A stretch of DNA of 11,113 nucleotides. Origin: Clostridia bacterium. Its GTDB lineage: Bacteria; Bacillota; Clostridia; UMGS1810. Shown here piece after piece: positions 1 to 5,894 of the stretch. A program made the translations under genes and the position numbers. The first letter of the stretch is position 1. Each line of letters begins with the position of its first letter. The notes below the pieces were generated by a model, which saw only the letters and a list, made by a program, of their open reading frames with translations, searched no databases and was not told the origin of the DNA. The stretch spans positions 1-11,113 of the forward strand of contig JAEDEG010000086.1 in assembly GCA_016293435.1 (NCBI GenBank). The letters run 5' to 3'.

Positions 1-419
1 AGTTTGACAACCCAATTTTCGTAAAGAGAAATCACAAAATTCTGAAAATCCTTTTTCTCATTATCATTGTTCATTTCAAGAAGCACAAATACATTGTTCC
101 ACACGCCACCATCATAAATCTCGTCGTATTTGATTTTGGAGAGGCGGTCACCGCCGTCTGCCCATGCATCAGCTGCAGCAAGACCGCCGCAAAGGCAATT
201 GACACAAAGGCCAAGATAATAGCCCACCATATTACCCTTAAAGGTATTGTAAAATTCGGAATCGGCAAGCCAGTCATGACTGTAACAAAAGCCAAAGTCG
301 ACAAGCTCCTCAACCATAATGGCGTCTTTGGTTATATAGTTCATATTATATGCAGATTTGTGAACATCTATAAGTATGCTCTTAAAAAGCTCGCTGCTCG
401 TTTTTAAATTATCGCTCAT
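1..419 (-). CDS. Hypothetical protein, 3' end cut by window edge
   Basis: This is the first 139 codons of an open frame that runs off the left edge. It starts at ATG 417-419, with an AAGG purine stretch about 10 nt upstream. It begins MSDNLKTSSELFKSILIDVH and is soluble-looking and acidic, rich in Tyr, Trp and Asp, with no signal peptide or convincing membrane helix. A central Gly/Ala/Cys stretch (about residues 64-87, around GYYLGLCVNCLCGGLAAADA) may be a buried helix. I do not recognise the family. It starts 13 nt after the LOG gene stop, so the two are probably cotranscribed. A minus-strand frame at 71-313 overlaps it but has no ribosome site; this frame is preferred because it begins just after the LOG stop with a plausible site and continues unbroken to the edge. 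Confidence 0.75.
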   Translation of the reverse strand, partial: MSDNLKTSSELFKSILIDVHKSAYNMNYITKDAIMVEELVDFGFCYSHDWLADSEFYNTFKGNMVGYYLGLCVNCLCGGLAAADAWADGGDRLSKIKYDEIYDGGVWNNVFVLLEMNNDNEKKDFQNFVISLYENWVVK

Positions 420-432
420 TAATACTTTTTCC

Positions 433-1008
433 TTATATATATTTTGTGTCGCTTATACTTAGTTCCTTTGCCACATAGCCTTTTATATATTCCAATATCT
501 GTTTTTCTTCTGATATCATTTCATACAATTCGACAGACACCGGCGATACAAAATTTTCGTGGACGGCTACCTGCATAAATTCGGCAAGCTTATCGTAATA
601 ACCGAAAATATTGTATACAATCATAGCCTTATGGTGACGGGCAAGCTGCTTTAAGGTAAGAATTTCAAAAAATTCGTCAAAGGTACCCACTCCGCCGGGA
701 ACAATCAGAAACACATCAGCATTATCCTCCATAATCTGCTTACGTTCACGCATAGTATCGGTACGGATAAGCTCATCGCATTTGTCGTAGAGCATGCCAT
801 CGGCTGTAAAGAAACGAGGCGCTACTCCTATAATATGACCTCCGCCTTTTGTAAATCCTCTTGCCGCCGCACCCATAAGTCCGTTGGCTCCTGCACCGTA
901 TACAAGAGAATGTCCGTCTGATGCAAGCAGATAACAAAGGTGTTCTACCGCATCAATGTATTTTTGATCTGTTTTAACACTTGAAGCACCGTAAACGCAT
1001 ATTCTCAT
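433..1008 (-). CDS. LOG-family protein (TIGR00730, lysine-decarboxylase-like fold)
   Basis: The 191-residue product has the full hallmark of the LOG family: a Rossmann-like start MRICVYGASS, MRERK at 86-90 and PGGVGTFDE at 104-112 (the PGGxGTxxE motif). Characterised members hydrolyse nucleoside 5'-monophosphates such as cytokinin riboside monophosphates to free base plus ribose 5-phosphate. The bacterial role is often unclear, and the 'lysine decarboxylase' label is historical. The length is normal for the family. I chose ATG 1006-1008 because AAAGGA sits 8 nt upstream and the family usually starts right at this beta strand. A longer frame from TTG 1063-1065 adds 19 residues encoded partly by a repeat and is rejected. 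The leader contains repeat copy 1, downstream of a promoter at 1167-1195. The truncated unknown gene follows 13 nt later. Confidence 0.93.
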   Translation of the reverse strand: MRICVYGASSVKTDQKYIDAVEHLCYLLASDGHSLVYGAGANGLMGAAARGFTKGGGHIIGVAPRFFTADGMLYDKCDELIRTDTMRERKQIMEDNADVFLIVPGGVGTFDEFFEILTLKQLARHHKAMIVYNIFGYYDKLAEFMQVAVHENFVSPVSVELYEMISEEKQILEYIKGYVAKELSISDTKYI

Positions 1009-1034
1009 AATATCATTCCTTTCTGCAGATGCTA

Positions 1035-1153
1035 TTTCAATAAGCGGCAAAGCCGCGTCATTCAACGTTTTCAGTGGGAGATTGAACTCCCACTGAAAAA
1101 ATTAAATGTCACCCGCCGCCTATAAAGGCGGGGGACATCTTAATTTAGTTATA
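1035..1153. repeat. Multi-hairpin dispersed repeat, copy 1
   Basis: This 119-bp unit recurs at 9423-9541 with two substitutions and, for 70 bp, at 10988-11057, always in the same orientation. On the plus strand it holds three consecutive inverted repeats. The first is GCGGC-aaa-GCCGC (1044-1056). The second is a perfect 13-bp stem with a 6-nt loop (1068-1080 with 1087-1099). The third is a long imperfect palindrome (1099-1146), with AAATTAA pairing TTAATTT and CCCGCC pairing GGCGGG. Read on the minus strand, the long palindrome is followed by TTAATTTTTT, which resembles an intrinsic terminator. The copy lies entirely between a predicted promoter and the LOG start. It encodes no protein of its own. 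It could be a REP- or MITE-like dispersed element or a structured leader RNA. Confidence 0.9.
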
Positions 1154-1166
1154 ATAGATATATATA

Positions 1167-1195
1167 ATTCTAACATATGTGAGAAGAAATTGCAA
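1167..1195 (-). promoter_or_regulatory. Predicted sigma-A promoter for the LOG gene
   Basis: On the minus strand TTGCAA (1190-1195) and TAGAAT (1167-1172) are separated by 17 nt, with an extended -10 TG one base before the hexamer. Transcription would begin near 1160, at the edge of repeat copy 1, giving a leader of about 150 nt made largely of the repeat. Confidence 0.6.
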
Positions 1196-1282
1196 CATTA
1201 CAAATTCTTTTTTATTTTTCTTTTAACAAAAACTTAGGCTATCCATTACACCGGTATCCGATTGTGCAATTTTTCATACTTG

Positions 1283-1310
1283 AAAAAATCCCCGCCTTGC
1301 GGCGAGGATT
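1283..1310 (-). terminator. Intrinsic terminator of the HU gene
   Basis: In minus-strand RNA a 10-bp stem AAUCCUCGCC / GGCGGGGAUU closes a GCAA (GNRA-type) tetraloop and runs into a U-tract. One position pairs as U-G only in the minus-strand RNA, which supports that direction. It begins about 15 nt after the HU stop. Confidence 0.9.
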
Positions 1311-1324
1311 AATCTTAGATAGAA

Positions 1325-1597
1325 TTATTTAACTGCGTCTTTTAAAGCTTTACCAACTTTGAAAGCGGGAACAGTTGTTGCAGGAATATCGATTTCTGCG
1401 CCGGTCTGGGGGTTCTTACCCTTTCTTGCTGCGCGTTCTTTAGTTTCAAAAGAACCGAAACCTACAAGTACAACCTTATCTTTTGCTTTGAGAGCGTCTG
1501 TTACGCTATCAACAAATGCATTTAAAGCTTTTTCAGCGTCTTTTTTAGACATTTCTGCTTTTTCAGCAATTTTGGCAATTAATTCACTTTTGTTCAT
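1325..1597 (-). CDS. hup: HU-family DNA-binding protein
   Basis: The 90-residue product is a complete bacterial HU protein. It opens with MNKSELIAKIAEKAEMSKKD, has VVLVGFGSFETKERAARKG in the middle (the DNA-binding arm begins after GFGSF) and NPQTGAEIDIPA on the arm tip, where the conserved Pro intercalates into DNA. It ends VPAFKVGKALKDAVK. HU dimers bend and compact DNA without strong sequence specificity. The ATG is preceded by AGGAGG about 12 nt upstream and a second AGG nearer, giving an unusually long but strong purine-rich site. It has its own promoter (1634-1662) and a terminator right after the stop, so it is a monocistronic housekeeping unit separate from the peptide cluster. Confidence 0.97.
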   Translation of the reverse strand: MNKSELIAKIAEKAEMSKKDAEKALNAFVDSVTDALKAKDKVVLVGFGSFETKERAARKGKNPQTGAEIDIPATTVPAFKVGKALKDAVK

Positions 1598-1633
1598 TTC
1601 TACCTACTACCTCCTAAAAATTTGACTACAGAT

Positions 1634-1662
1634 ATTATAACAGATATTTCCTTTAGTTGCAA
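1634..1662 (-). promoter_or_regulatory. Predicted sigma-A promoter for HU
   Basis: On the minus strand TTGCAA (1657-1662) is followed after 17 nt by a consensus TATAAT (1634-1639) with an extended -10 TG. The start site would lie near 1627, about 30 nt before the HU ATG, leaving room for the AGGAGG at 1610-1615. Confidence 0.75.
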
Positions 1663-1713
1663 GTGAAATTATAAACAATTTCGTGGTCAAATTGCATAAA
1701 CTTCTCGCTATTC

Positions 1714-1733
1714 TTTTGACACAAATGTCAAAA
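1714..1733. repeat. Perfect inverted repeat TTTTGACA-CAAA-TGTCAAAA
   Basis: An 8-bp perfect dyad with a 4-nt spacer lies 9 nt past the stop of the membrane-protein gene and about 50 nt upstream of the HU promoter. It could be a weak terminator, but no U-run follows on the minus strand. It could also be a protein-binding site. The sequence does not decide between these. Confidence 0.5.
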
Positions 1734-1742
1734 TCGGTATAT

Positions 1743-2381
1743 TTATCGCTTGTGATGTACATAATTTGTTTTGGCTTGCTCTATATACTCCGAATCGTGC
1801 AAACGGCAGATAATATACTGCACAAGGAGTATTAACTCAGCCACAAGATTAACAGCCATACCGCCGAATATATTATAATATTCCCATTGTCTTGTTATAT
1901 TATTGCGCGAAAGCGGAAAAGAGCAAAACAGCGAATAGAGCGATATCGCCATTGCAACAAAGGTCGTAACCTCAAAAATCATGGGAGCGTATCCGGTTGT
2001 ACCGGGTTTTCGCTCGGGTATTATATTCGTTTTCAAAAACAGCCCGTTGAAAAAATTCATGGCAGCAATCATTGAAAAATAAAATACATAACCGACAGAT
2101 CTGTCTATGGTAAGCAAAATAATGAAAGCCAGATTGCCAAACATCAAAAGACCCGCCATACCCTTTATTACGAATCCTTCAAAGCTATTGGTAAAATAGT
2201 AACCGTAATACACCATCATTATTATTGTTGAAATGATGTGGGGTATATACAGATACCAGTCATCAAAGTACAAATGCCCCAGATTAAGCTGACTGTACAG
2301 ATACATTACTGCATCTATTAACAGCTTTATCGCATAAGAAACAATTGCAGATGTAGTAAAAAAATTAGTTCGACTTTTCAT
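1743..2381 (-). CDS. Hypothetical polytopic membrane protein
   Basis: The 212-residue protein has about six hydrophobic segments, near residues 10-28, 43-63, 70-92, 93-113, 131-155 and 172-194. The C-terminal tail is short, charged and cytoplasmic-looking (HDSEYIEQAKTNYVHHKR). I do not recognise the family and see no transporter or enzyme motif. The ATG has AAAGGTGA about 8 nt upstream. The gene begins 33 nt after the SLH gene stop with no promoter or terminator seen between, so it probably ends the operon that includes the HprK-like and SLH genes. An immunity or surface-assembly role for the peptide cluster is possible only as speculation from position. Confidence 0.8.
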   Translation of the reverse strand: MKSRTNFFTTSAIVSYAIKLLIDAVMYLYSQLNLGHLYFDDWYLYIPHIISTIIMMVYYGYYFTNSFEGFVIKGMAGLLMFGNLAFIILLTIDRSVGYVFYFSMIAAMNFFNGLFLKTNIIPERKPGTTGYAPMIFEVTTFVAMAISLYSLFCSFPLSRNNITRQWEYYNIFGGMAVNLVAELILLVQYIICRLHDSEYIEQAKTNYVHHKR

Positions 2382-2414
2382 ATAACATTCACCTTTGTTG
2401 GGATTTTCATATTA

Positions 2415-4019
2415 TCAGTTCAAAATCTGAGTTACGGTTGCATCTTTTATAGAGAACTCAAGGTCGGGTTTCATAAGTGTACCCGTGTCTATATCAATAT
2501 AAAAAGCTTTACCGTTTTCAAGCAATGCAGATCCAATCGTTTCGTTAGCACAGGTCACTATATCGGCAAGTGTATTGGCATTTCCCTTATCAACAACTTC
2601 AATTAAAGTACGATATGTAAATCCGGTTGTCGACTGCAACAAAAGAGCAGGGTTATATGTAAGCTTAATTTTAGCACCCATTTCCGAGCAGGTTTTGCAC
2701 CAATCTATCATCAAGGTATCAAACACATCTTGAAGTTGATTTGAATATGAAAATGCTTTTTTGGGAGTTGTTTTAGCGTTTACATAGGGAGTTTCATACA
2801 CATACTTTGGTATGCCTGCAAGGATTCTTGCATATTGGTCTGCATTTGACGGGTAATTAGCAATATCCGTGTTCAATTTATAATTTACTGTGGCAACTCC
2901 GTCGGATATTATTTCAACTGCCTGGAATCCCGAAAAACCGTCAAACTGAACAAGAAGAGATGCAAAATCTCTCAAGGTAAGCTCGGAATTAAGGTCGGCA
3001 CCTACACCAATACCGTTTTGATATGCACATTTAAGAAAATTAAGCTTTTGAGCAGGTTCGCCTTCTGAGCCGGGATAGGCTGCACCATTTTTATCAAACA
3101 CAATATCTGCTACCGAGGCTTTTTCGGTTGCAAACATAAGAGTAGCTACGGCATCCTTAACCGTTACATTTTTGTCAGCAAACTGAATATTGTTATTTTC
3201 GTCGCCCACAACATAATTGCACATAACGTTGACACTAAGTGCATAATCATGGTCAAACTTTTTTCCTACTACCACGTCCTTATACAAAGGCTGATTTGTT
3301 CCTGAAAGTATTATTGCGGCTGCCTGTGCAAGCTCACCGTTTGTAAGCCTTGCATCTGCAGAATATTCTTTATCTACAAAATTAAATGCTTTGTATGCAG
3401 TTTCGAGCACCTTATCATCTACAAGCGAATCAAAGCTCTTTTTGGCACTGTTTGCATTTATTTCGCGTGAGCGAACAATAAGAGCAGAAGCTTCGGCTCT
3501 GGTGAGGGTATCATCAAGACGAAGATTAATATTGTCGTTACCGGTCATGATTCCATAGGTGTATACCCAGCTGAGTGCATCGGCATTATTACCCTGGCGG
3601 TGAATAACCGGAGGAGCAGTGATGCCCTTGGGAGCACCGGCTCTCTGCCACAAAAGAACTGCAACCTCACCTCTGGTGATGGGAATATCGGGATAGAAAT
3701 TTGTCTCTTGGTCCGAAACAAGACCCGAAGTCATAATATATTCATATGCCCAATGATTAGAGGGAACATCCGAAAAATCCTTTGAATATCTTGATGGCCC
3801 ATTGCCTATCATTTTGACAAACTGAGCTCTTGTAACAGTTCCGTTGGGGCGGAAGGTTCCGTCTTCAAAGCCGTTTATGGTACCATTTGATACGAGATTG
3901 TCTACATAGGCAGCTGCCCAGTGGTCAGAAGGAAGGTCAGAAAAGCTTGCAGCAAATGCCACAGTAGAAACCGAAGTAAAAATTGCTATTGAAAGAAATA
4001 TTGACAAAAGCTTTTTCAT
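2415..4019 (-). CDS. Secreted SLH-domain cell-surface protein
   Basis: The 534-residue protein starts with a signal peptide (MKKLLSIFLSIAIF..., likely cleaved after AFA at 23). Three clear S-layer homology repeats follow: about 24-71 (FSDLPSDHWAAAYVDNL ... TRAQFVKMI), 81-124 (FSDVPSNHWAYEYI ... TRGEVAVLL) and 143-183 (ALSWVYTYGIMTG ... TRAEASALI). Three more degenerate SLH-like units appear at about 208-239, 257-297 and 326-358, ending in NGEL, VKDA and LRDF in place of TRAE. Residues 365-534 form an unrecognised C-terminal region. SLH domains bind pyruvylated secondary wall polymers, so the protein should sit on the cell wall. Its site TAAGGAGA overlaps the stop codon of the HprK-like gene, so translation is probably coupled, and the two share an operon. 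Confidence 0.93.
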   Translation of the reverse strand: MKKLLSIFLSIAIFTSVSTVAFAASFSDLPSDHWAAAYVDNLVSNGTINGFEDGTFRPNGTVTRAQFVKMIGNGPSRYSKDFSDVPSNHWAYEYIMTSGLVSDQETNFYPDIPITRGEVAVLLWQRAGAPKGITAPPVIHRQGNNADALSWVYTYGIMTGNDNINLRLDDTLTRAEASALIVRSREINANSAKKSFDSLVDDKVLETAYKAFNFVDKEYSADARLTNGELAQAAAIILSGTNQPLYKDVVVGKKFDHDYALSVNVMCNYVVGDENNNIQFADKNVTVKDAVATLMFATEKASVADIVFDKNGAAYPGSEGEPAQKLNFLKCAYQNGIGVGADLNSELTLRDFASLLVQFDGFSGFQAVEIISDGVATVNYKLNTDIANYPSNADQYARILAGIPKYVYETPYVNAKTTPKKAFSYSNQLQDVFDTLMIDWCKTCSEMGAKIKLTYNPALLLQSTTGFTYRTLIEVVDKGNANTLADIVTCANETIGSALLENGKAFYIDIDTGTLMKPDLEFSIKDATVTQILN

Positions 4020-4031
4020 AGTTTTATCTCC

Positions 4032-4913
4032 TTATGTTTGTTTAAAAATTTCGTTTCTGGCTATAACAGCCGCCTCAGGCTCCATATTACATGCCAGAGA
4101 ATAAATGGGAACAGCCGAAAAAACGCTGTTTAATGTATCTAATACACGCATATTCATTTTGCTGTTGAGAGGGGAAGCAATTCCTTCATAAAATAAACCA
4201 AATGCCTTTGACGGAGCAATGCGCTCTATTGTATTTTCTTTTGCACGAGACAAAAATACAATTGCCTTAAGAGGAACCGACTTATTTATGTTTATGCCTG
4301 TTGACCCCGCCCAAGGAGTGCCATAGAGCATAATCTCACCCGATGCATTTTTTCTGATTATGGGTGCATCATCATTTAATATTTCGGTATCGTCAAAAAC
4401 GGACAGCCATAGACCTGTATGCGTAGACTTGCCTGTACCCGACTTTGCCGAAAACACTACACCGCCGTCTAAGCACCCTATTGATGACGAATGAAACACA
4501 AAGCCCGAATGCATCATCACAACATAACGCATTGCATTGCCGACAAGATTGTGTACAAAGGTCAAATCCGACACGTTATGATTATCTTTTAGATTGTAGG
4601 CTGTAATATCTACTTTGGAATAATCATCATTAAAAACCATGAGGGCAATTATTTTGCCGAGAATTTTGTCATGAAAAATGACTGCGTCACAGCCGTCAAC
4701 AACACAATAGTACCTGTTTTCACCCAGCCTTACAAGATTATGATAATCGGGTGTTATGTCTATATCCGATTTGGAAACATTAATACACACCTCTGCAGGC
4801 TCTTTGAAGTCAGACAAATAAGGCGAGAGAAAATCTTCAAAATATTTGTCTTTATACGAATTAACAGCAATACGAATGTCACCAATATAATATTTTTTAT
4901 TCAAGCAAATCAC
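4032..4913 (-). CDS. HPr kinase-like P-loop protein (peptide-cluster type)
   Basis: The 293-residue protein carries the C-terminal half typical of HprK-like proteins: FHSSSI at 140-145, Walker A SAKSGTGKST at 155-164, an LNDDAPII acidic motif at 179-186 and GTPWAG at 198-203. True HPr kinase/phosphorylase acts on HPr Ser46. Divergent relatives in lasso peptide loci, such as the paeninodin kinase, instead phosphorylate the peptide precursor. Because it follows the 54-residue peptide directly and lies among PqqD-like and exporter genes, I favour a cluster-specific role. The N-terminal 130 residues look family-specific. The start is GTG 4911-4913 with AGGT 7 nt upstream; TTG 4902-4904 with GGTGA 6 nt upstream is an equally plausible start. 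It is separated from the peptide gene by a terminator-like hairpin, suggesting expression by readthrough. Confidence 0.83.
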   Translation of the reverse strand: MICLNKKYYIGDIRIAVNSYKDKYFEDFLSPYLSDFKEPAEVCINVSKSDIDITPDYHNLVRLGENRYYCVVDGCDAVIFHDKILGKIIALMVFNDDYSKVDITAYNLKDNHNVSDLTFVHNLVGNAMRYVVMMHSGFVFHSSSIGCLDGGVVFSAKSGTGKSTHTGLWLSVFDDTEILNDDAPIIRKNASGEIMLYGTPWAGSTGININKSVPLKAIVFLSRAKENTIERIAPSKAFGLFYEGIASPLNSKMNMRVLDTLNSVFSAVPIYSLACNMEPEAAVIARNEIFKQT

Positions 4914-4938
4914 CGTTTTTACCTAAATGTATTTAACG

Positions 4939-4985
4939 ATTATTCAAAAAAAAGGCTGACACAAGTCAACCTTTTTTTGAATAAT
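4939..4985. terminator. Long terminator-like hairpin after the precursor peptide gene
   Basis: This is a near-perfect inverted repeat. On the minus strand ATTATTC, an A7 tract and GGTTGAC pair with GTCAGCC, a T8 tract and GAATAAT around a 4-nt loop. One pair is U-G in minus-strand RNA. The GC core followed by eight U residues makes a good terminator for the peptide gene, and it is nearly symmetric. The HprK-like gene lies 26 nt further with no separate promoter seen, so partial readthrough is likely, giving more precursor than kinase transcript. Confidence 0.8.
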
Positions 4986-5010
4986 TAATAGTATAGTCTT
5001 AGCTTTCGAC

Positions 5011-5175
5011 TTACTCAGAAGTAGCTACTGCTGCAAGATTATAAGTGGTAAGATGAACACCATTATATGTACCTTGATCAATGGATTGAACTGTGATACC
5101 GCTGGGAAGAGCAGCCATGTTTTCCTTTACAGAAAGCTCAACTACTTCTACTGTAGGTTTAACATATGTTTTCAT
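5011..5175 (-). CDS. Candidate RiPP precursor peptide (54 aa)
   Basis: A short open frame starts at ATG 5173-5175 behind a strong GGAGAGGAGA purine stretch. The product begins MKTYVKPTVEVVELSVKENM and ends LAAVATSE. Tyr4-x-x-Pro7-x-Val9 resembles the YxxP leader motif that PqqD-like RRE proteins bind in lasso peptide leaders. The second half (ALPSGITVQSIDQG onward) is a Gly/Thr/Asn/Tyr-rich, Cys-free stretch suited to be a core. Gly26 with Asp33 at relative position 8 fits a macrolactam ring, but the usual Thr at leader position -2 is missing (Pro24). It lies 26 nt after the secreted-protein gene, under the same strong promoter, and is closed by a terminator. The kinase-like, peptidase, PqqD-like and exporter genes around it support precursor status. 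The class of modification is unknown. Confidence 0.8.
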   Translation of the reverse strand: MKTYVKPTVEVVELSVKENMAALPSGITVQSIDQGTYNGVHLTTYNLAAVATSE

Positions 5176-5201
5176 AATAAAATAATCTCCTCTCCACCAA
5201 A

Positions 5202-5732
5202 TTATTCTGCGTAAGGTTCAAAATCTGTAACCTCAACACCATCGAGTACGACTTTGACTGCAACTTTTGAAGCACCGGCAGGAGCCAATGATGGGAACTT
5301 ACGTTCACCACATTTTACACCAATTACTTTAGGCTTACCAACTTTCTGAAGAACGAATATTGGAGCACCCTCACCCGGAACAGTGGTACAAGTAGGAGCA
5401 GAAGGTGTTGCATCATAACCTGATTCAACAAAGTCAATAGTTTCTGATCCATTGTTCGATTCTACACTGACTTCCATGTTAGCAACTTTTGCACTATCAA
5501 CATAGTACGAAAAGTCTGAATTTGTCTGATCAATGTACACGATTTCGTCGCCACATTTAGCTTTGTATGTAACAGTCTCGGTTCCGTCAACATCAACGTA
5601 GATTTTAACTTTACCATCTACATCACTGTATGTAGCTGTAGAAGTAACTGCTGCAAAGCTTGTAGTAGCAGTAGCCATTACTGCAGCTGTTGTGAGTGCT
5701 GCAAAAATAGCTTTAAGATTTCTGCTTTTCAT
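5202..5732 (-). CDS. Small secreted protein of unknown function
   Basis: The 176-residue product has a signal peptide (MKSRNLKAIFAALTTAAVMA, cleavage likely after SFA or SFAA near residue 27-28). The mature part is beta-rich, with Thr/Val-rich strands, three Cys (60, 115, 141) and an acidic end EPYAE. I do not recognise the family. I chose the ATG at 5730-5732: an in-frame ATG four codons earlier (5744) abuts the AAGGAG site with no spacing and cannot be used from it. The spacing to the chosen start is slightly long (12 nt). It is the first gene after a near-consensus promoter and shares a short transcript with the 54-residue peptide, so it is probably made in large amounts. It could be a surface partner, binding protein or second substrate of the cluster. 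Confidence 0.85.
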   Translation of the reverse strand: MKSRNLKAIFAALTTAAVMATATTSFAAVTSTATYSDVDGKVKIYVDVDGTETVTYKAKCGDEIVYIDQTNSDFSYYVDSAKVANMEVSVESNNGSETIDFVESGYDATPSAPTCTTVPGEGAPIFVLQKVGKPKVIGVKCGERKFPSLAPAGASKVAVKVVLDGVEVTDFEPYAE

Positions 5733-5772
5733 TTTGACATACATCTCCTTATCTATGTTTTTCGTTACATTT

Positions 5773-5801
5773 ATTTTATCAGATAACTTTTATATTGTCA
5801 A
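5773..5801 (-). promoter_or_regulatory. Strong sigma-A promoter for the secreted protein and peptide
   Basis: On the minus strand a perfect TTGACA (5796-5801) is followed after 17 nt by TAAAAT (5773-5778) with an extended -10 TG. This is the best promoter match in the window. Its start site near 5766 gives a leader of about 34 nt with AAGGAG. It lies in the gap after the ABC exporter gene. Confidence 0.85.
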
Positions 5802-5894
5802 TAGTTTTTTCAAAAAAAATCATGTAATTTTTGCACAAACAAAGCGAGATTGTTTTGTTTATTATTTACAACGCACAATTTATTCATGCTCCGA

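Noticed and set aside
71..313. Minus-strand frame of 80 codons with hydrophobic segments
   Set aside because: It overlaps the longer frame 1-419, has no ribosome site, and the longer frame starts 13 nt after the LOG stop with a plausible site and runs unbroken to the edge.
1009..1065. N-terminal extension of the LOG protein from TTG 1065
   Set aside because: The extension is encoded partly by the repeat, is identical to that of an unrelated gene, and AAAGGA sits correctly before the downstream ATG 1008.
1359..1625. Plus-strand frame antisense to HU
   Set aside because: It is a mirror of the well-conserved HU gene with no ribosome site or promoter.
4032..4913. Genuine HPr kinase/phosphorylase of carbon catabolite control
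   Set aside because: The N-terminal part and overall sequence look divergent and the context is a peptide cluster; I kept the cautious label HprK-like.
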